DNA of 64,000 nucleotides from Brevibacillus brevis (lineage in GTDB: Bacteria; Bacillota; Bacilli; Brevibacillales; Brevibacillaceae): positions 1,744,001 through 1,808,000 of the forward strand of contig NZ_LR134338.1 of the NCBI RefSeq assembly GCF_900637055.1, given 5' to 3'. The translations under genes were made by a program, and so were the position numbers. Shown here one piece after another: positions 35,082 to 45,150 of the stretch. The stretch's first letter is position 1; every line of letters begins with the position of its first letter. Under the pieces are notes generated by a model, which ran no database searches, was not told the DNA's origin, and saw nothing but the letters and a program-made list of their open reading frames with translations.

Positions 35082-35405
35082 TCAAAAGTCAGGCAGATTA
35101 TCCAAATTGTTTTCCTTAATCCCGTCTGGCTCACTCCGCAGAATGTCTCTCCCATACTTGTGAAACACGTCTACATGAGCCAGCTTGCCAGCTTTTGCAT
35201 CGTTGAGTGCTGTGATATAGTCGAGTTCACGACCGGAGTCTGTTTTAAAGGCGATCAAGTCTCCATCGTCGTTTTTCCTGACGGCCACGATTTGCTCTTT
35301 TCCCGTATTCGCAAGTGGACTGTTCCCTTCATTTTCCTGGATCGCCTGTTGTTCTCCAGCATTTTTGTACGCTTCGTAAATTTGTTCAAAGCTCGGTTGA
35401 TCCAT
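35082..35405 (-). CDS. DUF3892 domain protein
   Basis: A 107-residue protein. The C-terminal 70 residues match DUF3892: EQIVAVRKNDDGDLIAFKTD, then LDYITALNDAKAGKLAHVDV, IRSEPDG-type ending and NNLDNLPDF. The family is small, common in Bacillota and of unknown function. The N-terminus is acidic and Gln-rich. AGGAGG lies about 8 nt before the ATG, and the gene is monocistronic with a strong terminator. Confidence 0.85.
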   Translation of the reverse strand: MDQPSFEQIYEAYKNAGEQQAIQENEGNSPLANTGKEQIVAVRKNDDGDLIAFKTDSGRELDYITALNDAKAGKLAHVDVFHKYGRDILRSEPDGIKENNLDNLPDF

Positions 35406-35483
35406 GTATCATTCCTCCTCATCAGTAGGGTGCCTAAAATGGAGGGGAACATGTATTCGTTTTTTCAATAAAACCTGATTCAC

Positions 35484-37076
35484 TCATTCGGTTGTCAGGC
35501 GCAACAGCCAGTCTTTCATATCGACGAGACGCAATGCTTGGGGGCGCGTCGTTGTCCCGATTACTAGCATGGGAACGATTGAGTCCATCTCGTGCAAGGA
35601 ACCGTGTGCAGCACCGCCGATATGGGTGGGGGAGTTTTCCGTTATAAGCTCATGGCCAGGCTGAACAGTAACGACCACATATCTGCCTTCATGCGAATTC
35701 ATTGCGCCGTAGAGCCTCGCCAAAACGTCAGGATATTTCCCATACGTGATCCGATTCTTTTTCATGGTAATATCGAGCAGACGCGGATCACCACTGAAGG
35801 TCCATGATTGACCGTATGGATCAGTATAGGGACCCTTTAGCTGGTAAGTAAATTGTCGGTTGACCGTGCCTGCTGTTACGACAATCTTGTTGCCTTCCTT
35901 CCGCGCAATGATGTCCAGCTTCGGTTCACGCTGCAAACGTTTTACGATATCGGGTAACGGAATACGCGGGTCCAGGGCATAAATATAGGCCATCCGTTCG
36001 TTGGTTGAAATCACAATTTGGTCAGTGGGTGTGAGGGGTCGACCGATTTTCGCGATCTGATAAGGGGTCAAAAAGTCACGCAAATCAATGGTAGCGACCT
36101 GGCGATCATCAAGAACAGCGCTCTGGGCACTATCTCCCATGACGATCCACCGCGCTTCCTTGACTGCCTTGTCCCATGAACCAAAAGCATCAAGCACGGT
36201 TTGCAGGGCTTTATCTGCTTTTTCAATCCCTTCGATGGAAGCTGCTCCCTTCATGTGTACCTCCATGTCATTTTCCGGCAAGTACGCGATGGTAAGAGGG
36301 GGAAGCTTCTTGTTGGTGATGAGATAATTGATCTCCTGCGCGGAAAACTCATCATTCATCCCGTATTTCCGCCAAATGCGCTTTTCACTTTTTTGATTCG
36401 GATCAAGCTGGGCAAATGCTGCATACGACAGCAGTTTTGGCCCGTACACATTCACCTCGCCCGGCAAACGTGTACTGAATTCAACGAGACGGGGAATCTG
36501 CAAGGTGTGCGCTGTTTTGCCTCTCCAAATAATACCATTGATCGAAGCGGTATCCTTGCCTTTTTCAGCCAGTTCTTCATGAATAGTTTTCGTATGCGGA
36601 TTGAGCTGGACCAGATTCAATTGATGAAGGATATCTAGCAGTACTTGTGGCTGATCGATCTTTAGACCTTCTTTGGGACCATACCCGTAATAAATCATCC
36701 GTTTTTCCTTGTTGCTGAACCAGGATAATCCCGGTACATGATGCTGATTGGCATACGTACCTGTAAGGAGAGTGCTGTCGATGGTTACCGACATGGTGGG
36801 AAATGAGCTCACAACATGCGGGTAATAGCGCCCGTTAGCAAGCAAATAACCCAAAGCAGGAGCGCGGCCTTGCCGGATCGCTTCTTGCAGGGGTTTGTCC
36901 ATTAACGAATCAATGAGAATGAGCAGGACAGGCTTTTGCGATGCATTTCTCTCAGCCGAGGGCTGAGCCTTAAGGCTATGCTGACGGATTTGGGAAGCTG
37001 AGTCTGGCTTGCAGCTGATCACAGTCAGACTCAGCGCCAACAGGAGAAGGATGGCGTATGTGAATCGCGATTTCAT
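35484..37076 (-). CDS. Alkaline-phosphatase-superfamily lipoprotein (nucleotide pyrophosphatase/phosphodiesterase type)
   Basis: A 530-residue exported protein. The N-terminus MKSRFTYAILLLLALSL ends in the lipobox VISC, so it is anchored as a lipoprotein. PVLLILIDSLMD supplies a metal-binding Asp and FPTMSVTIDSTLLTGTY the nucleophilic Thr of the type I phosphodiesterase family. Later ligands appear in VMGDSAQSAV and IGGAAHGSLHEMDS. It probably cleaves phosphodiester or phosphate esters at the cell surface. The substrate is not evident. AAAGGAATGG precedes the ATG. Confidence 0.87.
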   Translation of the reverse strand: MKSRFTYAILLLLALSLTVISCKPDSASQIRQHSLKAQPSAERNASQKPVLLILIDSLMDKPLQEAIRQGRAPALGYLLANGRYYPHVVSSFPTMSVTIDSTLLTGTYANQHHVPGLSWFSNKEKRMIYYGYGPKEGLKIDQPQVLLDILHQLNLVQLNPHTKTIHEELAEKGKDTASINGIIWRGKTAHTLQIPRLVEFSTRLPGEVNVYGPKLLSYAAFAQLDPNQKSEKRIWRKYGMNDEFSAQEINYLITNKKLPPLTIAYLPENDMEVHMKGAASIEGIEKADKALQTVLDAFGSWDKAVKEARWIVMGDSAQSAVLDDRQVATIDLRDFLTPYQIAKIGRPLTPTDQIVISTNERMAYIYALDPRIPLPDIVKRLQREPKLDIIARKEGNKIVVTAGTVNRQFTYQLKGPYTDPYGQSWTFSGDPRLLDITMKKNRITYGKYPDVLARLYGAMNSHEGRYVVVTVQPGHELITENSPTHIGGAAHGSLHEMDSIVPMLVIGTTTRPQALRLVDMKDWLLRLTTE

Positions 37077-37155
37077 GTTTCCATTCCTTTTTTGCGAATT
37101 TGGTTTTCCCTATTTTTTGTTTTCGCAAAAAAATTATTCTCCAAGCCTGCCTCAT

Positions 37156-38337
37156 TTAACCTTCCGGCAACAGATGAGTGATCTCTACAACCACCCCATT
37201 TTCCAAAAACAAACGAGGGATGCGATTACTGAGGGTCGCAACGACTTCATAGTTGATCGTCCCGAGCATTTCGGCAATCTCATCGACAGTAATCTCGCGG
37301 TTCCCTTGCTTGCCGTAAATCACGACCTCATCGCCTTGCTTTCCACTGCCTTCTCCCAAGCTGACCATCATCTGATCCATCGTCACTCGCCCTGCAATCG
37401 GCAAACGTCTGCCTCGATACAGAACAAATCCCCGGTTAGAGAGTGCGCGCGAATAACCGTCGGCATAACCGATTGGAATCGTCCCGATGACCTCTCCGCG
37501 CTTTGCTATGTATGTAGCACCATAACTAATGGTAAACGGTGGCGTCAGCATTGTCTTTACATAGGAGAAGCGCGATTTCAAGCTGAGTGCCGGAACGAGC
37601 TTCACACGATTGAGTTGTCGGATATAAGCGGATGGATACAGTCCATACATGCCGATTCCGAGGCGGATCATATCGGCGCTGTATTCGGGAAAAGCAATGG
37701 TTGCAGCGGTGTTGCTCATGTGTACGGTCGGAAGCTCGAAGCCTTTTTCCTTCAGATAACGAAGATAATCAACAAATAACTCGTGTTGCGCTTTGGTTAA
37801 TGTCTGATCGGGTTCATCCGCAGTGGAAAAATGAGTGAAGATTCCGGTCCATGCAAGGGAAGAGCTTGACGTTAAAGCCTTCACGACTGAAAGCAACCCG
37901 GATTTTGTCCGAACGCCCAAGCGCCCCATCCCGGTGTCTACGTTAATATGGATGTTCAGACGATTGGAGAAAGCCGTTGATTTGACCATTTTATCGGCTT
38001 TTTTAATCCAATCGGTCTGAAACGCGGACAGCTCTATATTCCAAGCAACCGCCTCTTTGACACGGGAAAGGGGGGTGAATCCCAGCACGAGTATAGGTGC
38101 TGCAATTCCCGCCTTGCGTAAGACGATGCCTTCTTCCAGGATGGCGACAGCGAGGGAAGTAGCCCCGTACTCGAGGGCATGGCGTGCTACTCCGGCAGAA
38201 CCATGGCCATAGGCATTCGCTTTGACAACCGCCATGATTTTCGTCTGTTCAGGAATATGCCGGCGTATCGCCCGAATATTTTTCTTGATGGCATCGAGAT
38301 TAACCTCGATCCAGGTTTCGCGAAATAACTGTTTCAT
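37156..38337 (-). CDS. alr: Alanine racemase
   Basis: A 393-residue PLP enzyme that interconverts L- and D-alanine for peptidoglycan. The PLP-binding Lys is K39 in IMAVVKANAYGHG, and the catalytic Tyr lies in ISYGATYIA near residue 270. HINVDTGMGRLGVR, TGIFTHFSTAD and IGYADGYSR are family motifs. I chose ATG 38337 because AAGGAGGG is 7 nt upstream; 14 further in-frame codons upstream have no site. The lipoprotein phosphatase gene follows 80 nt downstream and may be co-transcribed. Confidence 0.95.
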   Translation of the reverse strand: MKQLFRETWIEVNLDAIKKNIRAIRRHIPEQTKIMAVVKANAYGHGSAGVARHALEYGATSLAVAILEEGIVLRKAGIAAPILVLGFTPLSRVKEAVAWNIELSAFQTDWIKKADKMVKSTAFSNRLNIHINVDTGMGRLGVRTKSGLLSVVKALTSSSSLAWTGIFTHFSTADEPDQTLTKAQHELFVDYLRYLKEKGFELPTVHMSNTAATIAFPEYSADMIRLGIGMYGLYPSAYIRQLNRVKLVPALSLKSRFSYVKTMLTPPFTISYGATYIAKRGEVIGTIPIGYADGYSRALSNRGFVLYRGRRLPIAGRVTMDQMMVSLGEGSGKQGDEVVIYGKQGNREITVDEIAEMLGTINYEVVATLSNRIPRLFLENGVVVEITHLLPEG

Positions 38338-38576
38338 CACGAATCCCTCCTTTTTCTGGGAAACACTTCCCTCTTCCATGCGTATTCACTGAATCTTCCA
38401 CTTAAGCGTGGCCCATCAGGAAGAAAAAACAAAAAGCAAGTCATCAGCACGGCGGCCTGCAAGCGACAACCATAAGTCTGGGTGGAAACGCAAAAAAGAG
38501 CAGACTGCCGAAATACTCGGAGTCTGCTCTTTTCGTTGGGTGGGTGCTGATACGAACTTATTTTTTATTCGTTTGC
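38338..38576. terminator. Intergenic region holding the aconitase terminator (38492-38534)
   Basis: On the minus strand AAAAGAGCAGACT pairs with AGTCTGCTCTTTTTT, giving a strong terminator for the leftward aconitase gene. The remaining 150 nt upstream of alr hold its promoter, which I could not place with confidence. No small gene was seen. Confidence 0.8.
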
Positions 38577-41306
38577 TTACGCGTTTACTGGTTTGCCTTC
38601 ATCCAGCAATTGACGCAGAACCGTTTGCAGGATACCACCATTGCGGTAGTAGTCTACGTCTACCATGGAATCGAGGCGCACGATTACTTCGAATGCGAAG
38701 GTGCTGCCGTCTTTCTTCGTTGCTTCTACTTTTACGCGTTGACCAGGTTGTACATCATCGGAGAGACCAACAATGCTGAAGGACTCAGTACCGTCGATGC
38801 CGAGGGACTTCCAGCTTTGGCCATCAGCGAATTGCAGAGGCAGAACGCCCATACCAACCAGGTTAGCACGGTGGATACGCTCGAAGCTCTCAGCGATAAC
38901 TGCTTTGATACCCAAGAGGAATGTACCTTTTGCTGCCCAGTCACGGGAAGAACCAGTACCGTACTCTTTACCAGCCAGTACAACGAGTGGAGTACCGTCT
39001 GCTTGATACTTCATGGAAGCATCGTAGATGGACATTACTTCGTCAGTTGGCAAGTATTTGGTTACGCCGCCCTCAGTGCCAGGAGCCACTTGGTTGCGGA
39101 TACGGATGTTCGCAAATGTACCGCGCATCATTACATCGTGGCTACCACGGCGAGCACCGTAGGAGTTGAAGTCTTTGCGCTCTACGCCGTTAGCTTGCAG
39201 ATAGAGACCTGCTGGGCTAGTTGGCGAGATGTTGCCTGCTGGGGAGATATGGTCAGTTGTCACAGAATCACCGAAGAGTGCGATAGTGTTCGCTGCTTTG
39301 ATGTCTGCGATTTTAGCGATTTCTCCAGCCAGGTTTTGGAAGAATGGCGGCTCTTGGATGTACGTGGATTTTTCATCCCACTCGTACAGGTCGCCAGTTG
39401 GAACGTCGATTTTGTTCCAAGCTTCGTTTTGTGTGAACACTTGGCCGTACTCAGCGCGGAACAGAGCAGGATTCATTGCTTTGTCCATTGCAGCTGCGAT
39501 CTCTTGTGGAGTTGGCCAGATGTCTTTCAAGAATACAGGTTGACCGTCTTTGCCAGTGCCGATTGGCTCTGTAGTCAGGTCGATATTTACAGTACCTGCG
39601 AGTGCATAGGCGATAACCAATGGAGGAGAAGCGAGGTAGTTCGCTTTTACCTGTGCATGGATACGGCCTTCGAAGTTACGGTTACCGGAAAGTACCGCTG
39701 CAACTGTCAGATCTTCGTCAGCGATAGCTTTGCTGGTTTCCTCTGGCAATGGACCGGAGTTACCGATGCAAGTGGTGCAACCATAACCTACGACGTTGAA
39801 TCCGATAGCATCCAAGGAGTCGATCAGACCAGCGTCTTTCAGGTATTGTGTAACGACACGGGAACCTGGAGCCAGGGAGCTTTTTACGAAAGCAGGCTTT
39901 TTCAGGCCTTTTTCCACAGCTTTTTTCGCCAGGATACCTGCACCCAGCATTACGCTAGGATTTGATGTATTGGTACAGGAAGTGATCGCTGCGATTACAA
40001 CCGAACCAGTTTTCAGCGTAGCTGTTTCACCGTTAGCATAAGCAACTGGTGCGCTAGCTGCGATTTTCTCTTCGGAGAGGCCAAATCCGCCTTTGTCGAT
40101 CGGCGTCACGAGGCTGGTATTGAAGGATTCCTTCATAGCAGTCAGCTCTACGCGGTCTTGTGGACGTTTTGGACCAGCCAAGCTAGGTACGACAGTGGAC
40201 AGATCCAGTTCCAATGTTTCGGAGAATACTGGGTCTGGAGTTTCGTCAGTACGGAAGAGGCCTTGTGCTTTGGTGTAAGTTTCAACCAAGGAGATGAGGT
40301 CTTCTTCACGACCGGTTTGACGCATGTAGTTGAGTGTCTCAGCATCTACTGGGAAGAAGCCCATTGTAGCGCCGTACTCAGGTGCCATGTTCGCTACGGT
40401 AGCGCGGTCAGCCAGCGAGATGTTGGACAGGCCTGGTCCGTAGAACTCCACGAATTTACCTACAACGCCTTTTTTACGCAGCATTTGTGTAACAGTCAGA
40501 GCGAGGTCGGTTGCAGTTGCACCAGCACTCAGGGTACCAGTCAGTTTGAAACCAACGACTTCTGGCGTTACGAAATACAGTGGTTGGCCGAGCATTCCTG
40601 CTTCTGCCTCGATACCACCAACACCCCATCCAAGAACACCAAGACCGTTGATCATAGTGGTGTGGGAGTCAGTACCTACGAGAGAGTCAGGGAAAGCAAC
40701 CAATTCGCCATCTACTTCGCGAGTAGCGATTACAGTTGCAAGGTACTCCAAGTTTACTTGGTGAACGATACCAGTAGCTGGAGGAACCGCACGGAAGTTG
40801 TCAAACGCAGTTTGTGCCCAACGCAGGAAGCGGTAGCGCTCTTGGTTGCGTTCGAATTCCAATTTCATGTTGTTGTCCAGAGCGGAGGCGTTACCGAAAT
40901 CGTCAACCATGACGGAGTGGTCGATAACGAGGTCAACTGGAACCAATGGGTTGATTCGTTTTGGATCTCCACCAGCGCGCTTCATCGCGATGCGCATCGC
41001 TGCCAAGTCAACTACAGCCGGTACACCGGTGAAGTCTTGCAGAACGATACGAGCTGGCATGAGAGGTACTTCTTGGTTTTCATCGCGGCCTTTTGTCCAG
41101 GTCGCCAATTGTTGTACGTGTTCTTTGGTGATCGCGCGGCCATCGAACTGACGTACAGCAGCCTCGAGCAGAACTTTAATGGAGAACGGCAGTTTGGAAA
41201 CATCGCCCAATCCTTGTTCTTCCAACCCTTGCAGGCGATAGTAAGCAAAAGACTTGTCGCCTACTTGCAGGGAAGACTTTACTTTGTAAGCATCTTTGTT
41301 AGCCAA
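38577..41306 (-). CDS. acnA: Aconitate hydratase
   Basis: A TCA-cycle enzyme converting citrate to isocitrate. From TTG 41306 the protein has 909 residues, the same length as I recall for Bacillus CitB. GGGAGG lies 9 nt upstream of that TTG; an upstream ATG in frame has no such site. Iron-sulfur cluster cysteines are in SCTNTSNP and [46 protein letters not shown] and the swivel-domain [15 protein letters not shown] are all intact. In related bacteria the protein also binds RNA under iron limitation. The gene stands alone with its own terminator. Confidence 0.97.
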   Translation of the reverse strand: MANKDAYKVKSSLQVGDKSFAYYRLQGLEEQGLGDVSKLPFSIKVLLEAAVRQFDGRAITKEHVQQLATWTKGRDENQEVPLMPARIVLQDFTGVPAVVDLAAMRIAMKRAGGDPKRINPLVPVDLVIDHSVMVDDFGNASALDNNMKLEFERNQERYRFLRWAQTAFDNFRAVPPATGIVHQVNLEYLATVIATREVDGELVAFPDSLVGTDSHTTMINGLGVLGWGVGGIEAEAGMLGQPLYFVTPEVVGFKLTGTLSAGATATDLALTVTQMLRKKGVVGKFVEFYGPGLSNISLADRATVANMAPEYGATMGFFPVDAETLNYMRQTGREEDLISLVETYTKAQGLFRTDETPDPVFSETLELDLSTVVPSLAGPKRPQDRVELTAMKESFNTSLVTPIDKGGFGLSEEKIAASAPVAYANGETATLKTGSVVIAAITSCTNTSNPSVMLGAGILAKKAVEKGLKKPAFVKSSLAPGSRVVTQYLKDAGLIDSLDAIGFNVVGYGCTTCIGNSGPLPEETSKAIADEDLTVAAVLSGNRNFEGRIHAQVKANYLASPPLVIAYALAGTVNIDLTTEPIGTGKDGQPVFLKDIWPTPQEIAAAMDKAMNPALFRAEYGQVFTQNEAWNKIDVPTGDLYEWDEKSTYIQEPPFFQNLAGEIAKIADIKAANTIALFGDSVTTDHISPAGNISPTSPAGLYLQANGVERKDFNSYGARRGSHDVMMRGTFANIRIRNQVAPGTEGGVTKYLPTDEVMSIYDASMKYQADGTPLVVLAGKEYGTGSSRDWAAKGTFLLGIKAVIAESFERIHRANLVGMGVLPLQFADGQSWKSLGIDGTESFSIVGLSDDVQPGQRVKVEATKKDGSTFAFEVIVRLDSMVDVDYYRNGGILQTVLRQLLDEGKPVNA

Positions 41307-41596
41307 TGTATACAACCTCCCTATAATAACTTGGAGTTTCATCTGGTGAAACGTTGTTTCGTTTCTTCATTACGAACCTATTATATACGATTTGTTTCCC
41401 GGCTTCTACCCCAAATTCATCATTTATATACAAAAATCATAGGTAAAGAAAATTGGATCACGAACGTCTTCTTATTAGAAAGAAGAAAATTGCACGCACT
41501 TCAATTATTATCCCGTTTATATTTCGTTTACATTCATGCAGTATCGTATCTCTTGCAAGTGAAAATGAGTAGAGGAAAAAGGGGAGAAATAAACGA
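41307..41596. promoter_or_regulatory. Divergent region between aconitase and ABC exporter genes
   Basis: On the minus strand TATAAT (41385-41380) is a likely -10 for aconitase, with a weak -35. No CcpC- or CodY-like box could be assigned reliably. For the exporter, TTTACA near 41530 could be a -35 without a clear -10. No small gene was seen. Confidence 0.45.
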
Positions 41597-43354
41597 ATGG
41601 AACAGACCAATAGCGTAGCGAAATGGGGAAACTGGCGCCCCTTCTTTCGATTAATTATGGAAACAAAGCCATCCAAGCTCAAAATCGGTGTCGCGTTGTT
41701 CATGAGCATCGCCACCACATTGGTTAGCTTAGTGATTCCGTTGTTTACGAAGGATTTAGTGGACAGCTTTTCCCTATCTACGATCACGACACCACAAATC
41801 ATTCTCTTGATCGTTGCCTTTGTCGCACAAGCGATTGCGGGAGGGCTGTCCATCTACTTATTAAATCATGTCGGCGAGAGTGTGGTAGCCTCACTCCGGG
41901 AAAGACTCTGGAAAAAACTGCTCGTCCTGCCGATCTCTTATTATGATAACAACCGGACAGGTGAGACGATTAGTCGTATGACCAACGATACCGGCGTTGT
42001 AAAAAGCTTGATTAGTGATCAACTGTCCAGCTTTTTCACAGGATTGATCACGATTGTTGGTTCTGTCGTGACGTTGCTATACCTCGATTGGCAAATGACG
42101 TTAACCATGCTCGTTGCTGTGCCATTGTGCATCGGGATTCTCATACCGCTCGGCAGTCAGATGTACAAAATTTCAAAAGGACTGCAAGACGAGACCGCCA
42201 GTTTTACGACGATTATGAATCAAGTGCTGCAAGAGATGCGGCTTGTGAAATCTTCCAATGCCGAAACACACGAACTGGGGATGGGAACAAAGGCAATCGG
42301 AAATTTGTTCCGATTCGGGCTGAAAGAAGGAAGAGTCCAAGCCGTCATTGGACCGTTAATGTCCTTTATCTTGATGGTGCTGCTCGTGGTTGTGATCGGC
42401 TATGGTGGCATGCGGGTGTCCACGGGAGCATTGACAGCTGGTGAGCTGGTCGCGTTTATTTTGTATCTAGTGCAAATTGTCATACCGCTGGGGCAATTCA
42501 CACAGTTTTTCACCTCCTTGCAAAAAGCGATGGGGGCAACAGAAAGAATCATTGCGACGCTGGACGCCGAAGAAGAAGATCTTTTGACAGGACGGACGCT
42601 TGAAAACGCAGGCCAGCCCATTCATGTGAACCATGTGAGCTTTGGGTATGAGAACGGGGAAACGATACTCGATGATGTCAGCTTTACGATTGGGGCCGGA
42701 AAAGTAAATGCGATTGTCGGACCGAGCGGCAGCGGCAAGACAACGTTGTTTTCGCTGGTTGAAAGGTATTACCAGCCACTGCGTGGAGAAATCAGGCTGG
42801 GCAATGATCCCATCACGGATTTTTCCTTGAAGTCGTGGAGAAGTCAAATCGGCTACGTGTCCCAGGAAAGCCCATTGATCGCCGGAACCATCCGAGAAAA
42901 TATTTGCTACGGGATTTCACGGACGATTAGCGACGAGGAACTGAAAGAGGCGGCAAAGATGGCCTATGCGGACCAATTTATTGAGGAATTGCCAAATGGC
43001 TATGAGACAGAAGTAGGGGAGCGAGGCATGAAGCTATCGGGCGGACAGCGCCAACGAATCGGCATTGCTCGTGCATTGCTTCGGGACCCGCAAATCTTGA
43101 TGCTGGATGAAGCGACCTCTAGCTTGGACAGCAACTCCGAGATGATTGTCCAGAAGGCGTTGCAAAATTTAATGAAGGGGCGTACTACCCTTGTGATTGC
43201 CCATCGCTTGTCGACCGTGGTGGAAGCAGATCAAATCATCTTTTTGGAAAAGGGAAAAATCACAGGTATGGGTACACATGAAGAGCTTTTTCAAACCCAT
43301 GAGATGTACCGCGAACTGGCTAGTCAGCAATTGCTCGTAAAAGAGAGGGTGTAG
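41597..43354 (+). CDS. ABC multidrug exporter half-transporter (BmrA-like)
   Basis: A 585-residue protein with six membrane helices (residues about 20-320) followed by an ABC ATPase. Walker A is GPSGSGKTT, the signature LSGGQRQRIGIARALL, and Walker B ILMLDEATSSLD. Length and fused architecture match homodimeric drug exporters such as BmrA. A response regulator gene starts 3 nt after the stop and a kinase gene follows, suggesting an operon whose output responds to an antimicrobial or envelope signal. Confidence 0.93.
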   Translation: MEQTNSVAKWGNWRPFFRLIMETKPSKLKIGVALFMSIATTLVSLVIPLFTKDLVDSFSLSTITTPQIILLIVAFVAQAIAGGLSIYLLNHVGESVVASLRERLWKKLLVLPISYYDNNRTGETISRMTNDTGVVKSLISDQLSSFFTGLITIVGSVVTLLYLDWQMTLTMLVAVPLCIGILIPLGSQMYKISKGLQDETASFTTIMNQVLQEMRLVKSSNAETHELGMGTKAIGNLFRFGLKEGRVQAVIGPLMSFILMVLLVVVIGYGGMRVSTGALTAGELVAFILYLVQIVIPLGQFTQFFTSLQKAMGATERIIATLDAEEEDLLTGRTLENAGQPIHVNHVSFGYENGETILDDVSFTIGAGKVNAIVGPSGSGKTTLFSLVERYYQPLRGEIRLGNDPITDFSLKSWRSQIGYVSQESPLIAGTIRENICYGISRTISDEELKEAAKMAYADQFIEELPNGYETEVGERGMKLSGGQRQRIGIARALLRDPQILMLDEATSSLDSNSEMIVQKALQNLMKGRTTLVIAHRLSTVVEADQIIFLEKGKITGMGTHEELFQTHEMYRELASQQLLVKERV

Positions 43355-43357
43355 AAC

Positions 43358-44032
43358 GTGACCACGATTATGGTAGTCGACGACGATCCGCATATTCGCG
43401 AGCTCGTCAGCGTCTTCTTGCGCAATGAAGGCTTTACGATAGTGGAAGCCGCAGACGGACAGGAGGCACTGGACAAACTGGAGACAGTTGCCGCACAGCT
43501 GGTGATTCTTGACATCATGATGCCGAACATGGACGGCTGGGAGCTGTGTCGGCATCTTCGCAAGCATTATGATTTTCCCTTGCTCATGCTGACGGCCAAG
43601 GGAGAGACATCGCAAAAAATCAAAGGCTTTGAGCTAGGGACAGACGATTATTTGGTGAAGCCGTTTGATCCGCAGGAGCTGGTCGTCCGGGTAAAAGCGC
43701 TGCTCAAGCGTTACCGGATTGCCGCTTCTCATCAGGTTCAAGCAGGAAGATTGCTGCTTGATCGTAAAACGTTTGCAGTCGCTAGCGGTACGAAAACTTG
43801 GACGATCCCACTAAAGGAGTTCGAGCTGTTGTTCAAACTGGCCAGCTATCCCGGGCAGACCATTTCCCGCGAGCAGCTGATCGAACAAATATGGGGATAT
43901 GATTTTGAAGGAAATGAGCGCACAGTAGACGTGCATATCAACCGATTGCGGGAGCGTTTTCCGGAAGCGATGTACGGCTTTTTGATCCGGACGGTTCGGG
44001 GACTTGGTTATCGTTTGGAGATTGTCGTATGA
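43358..44032 (+). CDS. OmpR-family response regulator
   Basis: A 224-residue regulator starting at GTG 43358. The receiver domain has the acidic pair in MVVDDDP, the phosphorylated Asp in LVILDIMMPNMDGW, the Thr in LMLTAKGE and the Lys in DYLVKPFDP. The C-terminal winged helix carries LKEFELLFKLASYPGQTISR and TVDVHINRLRERFP. Its neighbour 4 nt overlapping is the partner kinase. It probably regulates the ABC exporter operon. Confidence 0.95.
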   Translation: MTTIMVVDDDPHIRELVSVFLRNEGFTIVEAADGQEALDKLETVAAQLVILDIMMPNMDGWELCRHLRKHYDFPLLMLTAKGETSQKIKGFELGTDDYLVKPFDPQELVVRVKALLKRYRIAASHQVQAGRLLLDRKTFAVASGTKTWTIPLKEFELLFKLASYPGQTISREQLIEQIWGYDFEGNERTVDVHINRLRERFPEAMYGFLIRTVRGLGYRLEIVV

Positions 44033-45087
44033 AAATGAGAAGATCAGACCGTTCACATGTTTTGCTGAAAATCGTGGGCGTAGTGGGCTTATGTGCTGTT
44101 TTTGGCTTGTGCGGGCTTGCTGCATACGGGGTTACCTCTCTTTTTTATGGCTATATGGGCTATCATCCCAATGATCTTGTAAAAACGTTGGTCCATTCAG
44201 TTATGAGCTGCATGTTGTTTATTGGAGTAGGGATGATCATTTCTTTCTTCACCATGCCAAGGCATCGGGGCAGGTTTCAACCATTGATTGATGCGCTCAG
44301 ACGGATTGCCATGGGGGATTTTCGGGTCAATCTCGATATCAAGCTGGCGCACGAATGGGGGGAGCTGGTAGATGGCATCAACCACGTGGCGGAGCAATTA
44401 AATGAGATGGAGAAGCTGCGGCAAGAGTTCATCTCCAATGTTTCCCACGAAATTCAATCGCCTCTGACGTCCATCAGCGGGTTTGCTCGCGCCCTGCATA
44501 ATGAAAGACTTAGCCCAGAAGAGCGTAATCGCTACTTGGAGATTATCGAGTCAGAAAGCAAGCGACTGTCCAAGATCAGTGACAACCTGCTTAAACTCAC
44601 TGCCCTAGAGGGCATCCAGCATGATTTGGAGCGGAAGCCGTATCGGTTGGACACGCAACTACGCACAATCATCCTCGCATGCGAGCCGCAATGGATGGCG
44701 AAAGAGATTGAAATGGACATAGACTTGGAAAAAGTCGAAATTGTCGCCGACGAGGATATGCTGAGTCAAGTCTGGACCAACATGCTTGGTAACAGCATCA
44801 AATTCACGGAGACAGGTGGGAAAATCAGCGTAAAGCTGGAGACGGTAAACGGAGAAGTGCTCGTGAAAATAACCGACTCGGGAATCGGGATCTCCAAGGA
44901 AAACCAGGAACGCATTTTCGAAAGATTTTTCAAGGCGGATCCATCGCGGAACCGAGCCAATTCGGGGAGTGGTCTGGGACTGGCGATCGTGAAAAAAATA
45001 ATCGATTTGCATCATGCCACGATCGTCGTTGAGAGTGAAGTAGGAAAAGGTACCACGTTTACGATTACATTTGTTCAAACGGCATAA
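44029..45087 (+). CDS. Sensor histidine kinase
   Basis: A 352-residue kinase with two membrane segments (about 10-35 and 55-78), a short extracytoplasmic loop, HAMP (about 85-130), H-box EFISNVSHEIQSPLTSISGF, N-box NMLGNSIKFTE, G1 ITDSGIGIS and G2 GSGLGLAIVKKI. The small sensor loop (about 20 residues) is typical of intramembrane-sensing kinases paired with ABC exporters. The start overlaps the regulator stop (ATGA). Confidence 0.94.
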   Translation: MKMRRSDRSHVLLKIVGVVGLCAVFGLCGLAAYGVTSLFYGYMGYHPNDLVKTLVHSVMSCMLFIGVGMIISFFTMPRHRGRFQPLIDALRRIAMGDFRVNLDIKLAHEWGELVDGINHVAEQLNEMEKLRQEFISNVSHEIQSPLTSISGFARALHNERLSPEERNRYLEIIESESKRLSKISDNLLKLTALEGIQHDLERKPYRLDTQLRTIILACEPQWMAKEIEMDIDLEKVEIVADEDMLSQVWTNMLGNSIKFTETGGKISVKLETVNGEVLVKITDSGIGISKENQERIFERFFKADPSRNRANSGSGLGLAIVKKIIDLHHATIVVESEVGKGTTFTITFVQTA

Positions 45088-45088
45088 A

Positions 45089-45134
45089 AAAGCTGCCCCT
45101 TCGTCCGTGCGACGGTTTGGGACAGCTTATTTTC
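45089..45134 (+). terminator. Intrinsic terminator after the kinase gene
   Basis: AAGCTGCCCC... pairs with GGGACAGCTT, with internal mismatches, followed by ATTTTC. It lies between converging genes. Confidence 0.6.
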
Positions 45135-45150
45135 ATTACGGGTAAACCAG

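Noticed and set aside
38544..39965. Long open frame (473 codons) opposite aconitase
   Set aside because: It is an antisense shadow of the conserved aconitase gene and encodes Cys/Phe/Trp-rich, non-protein-like sequence.
40158..41618. Second long antisense frame (486 codons) opposite aconitase
   Set aside because: Same reason; the composition reflects the codon bias of the highly expressed sense gene.
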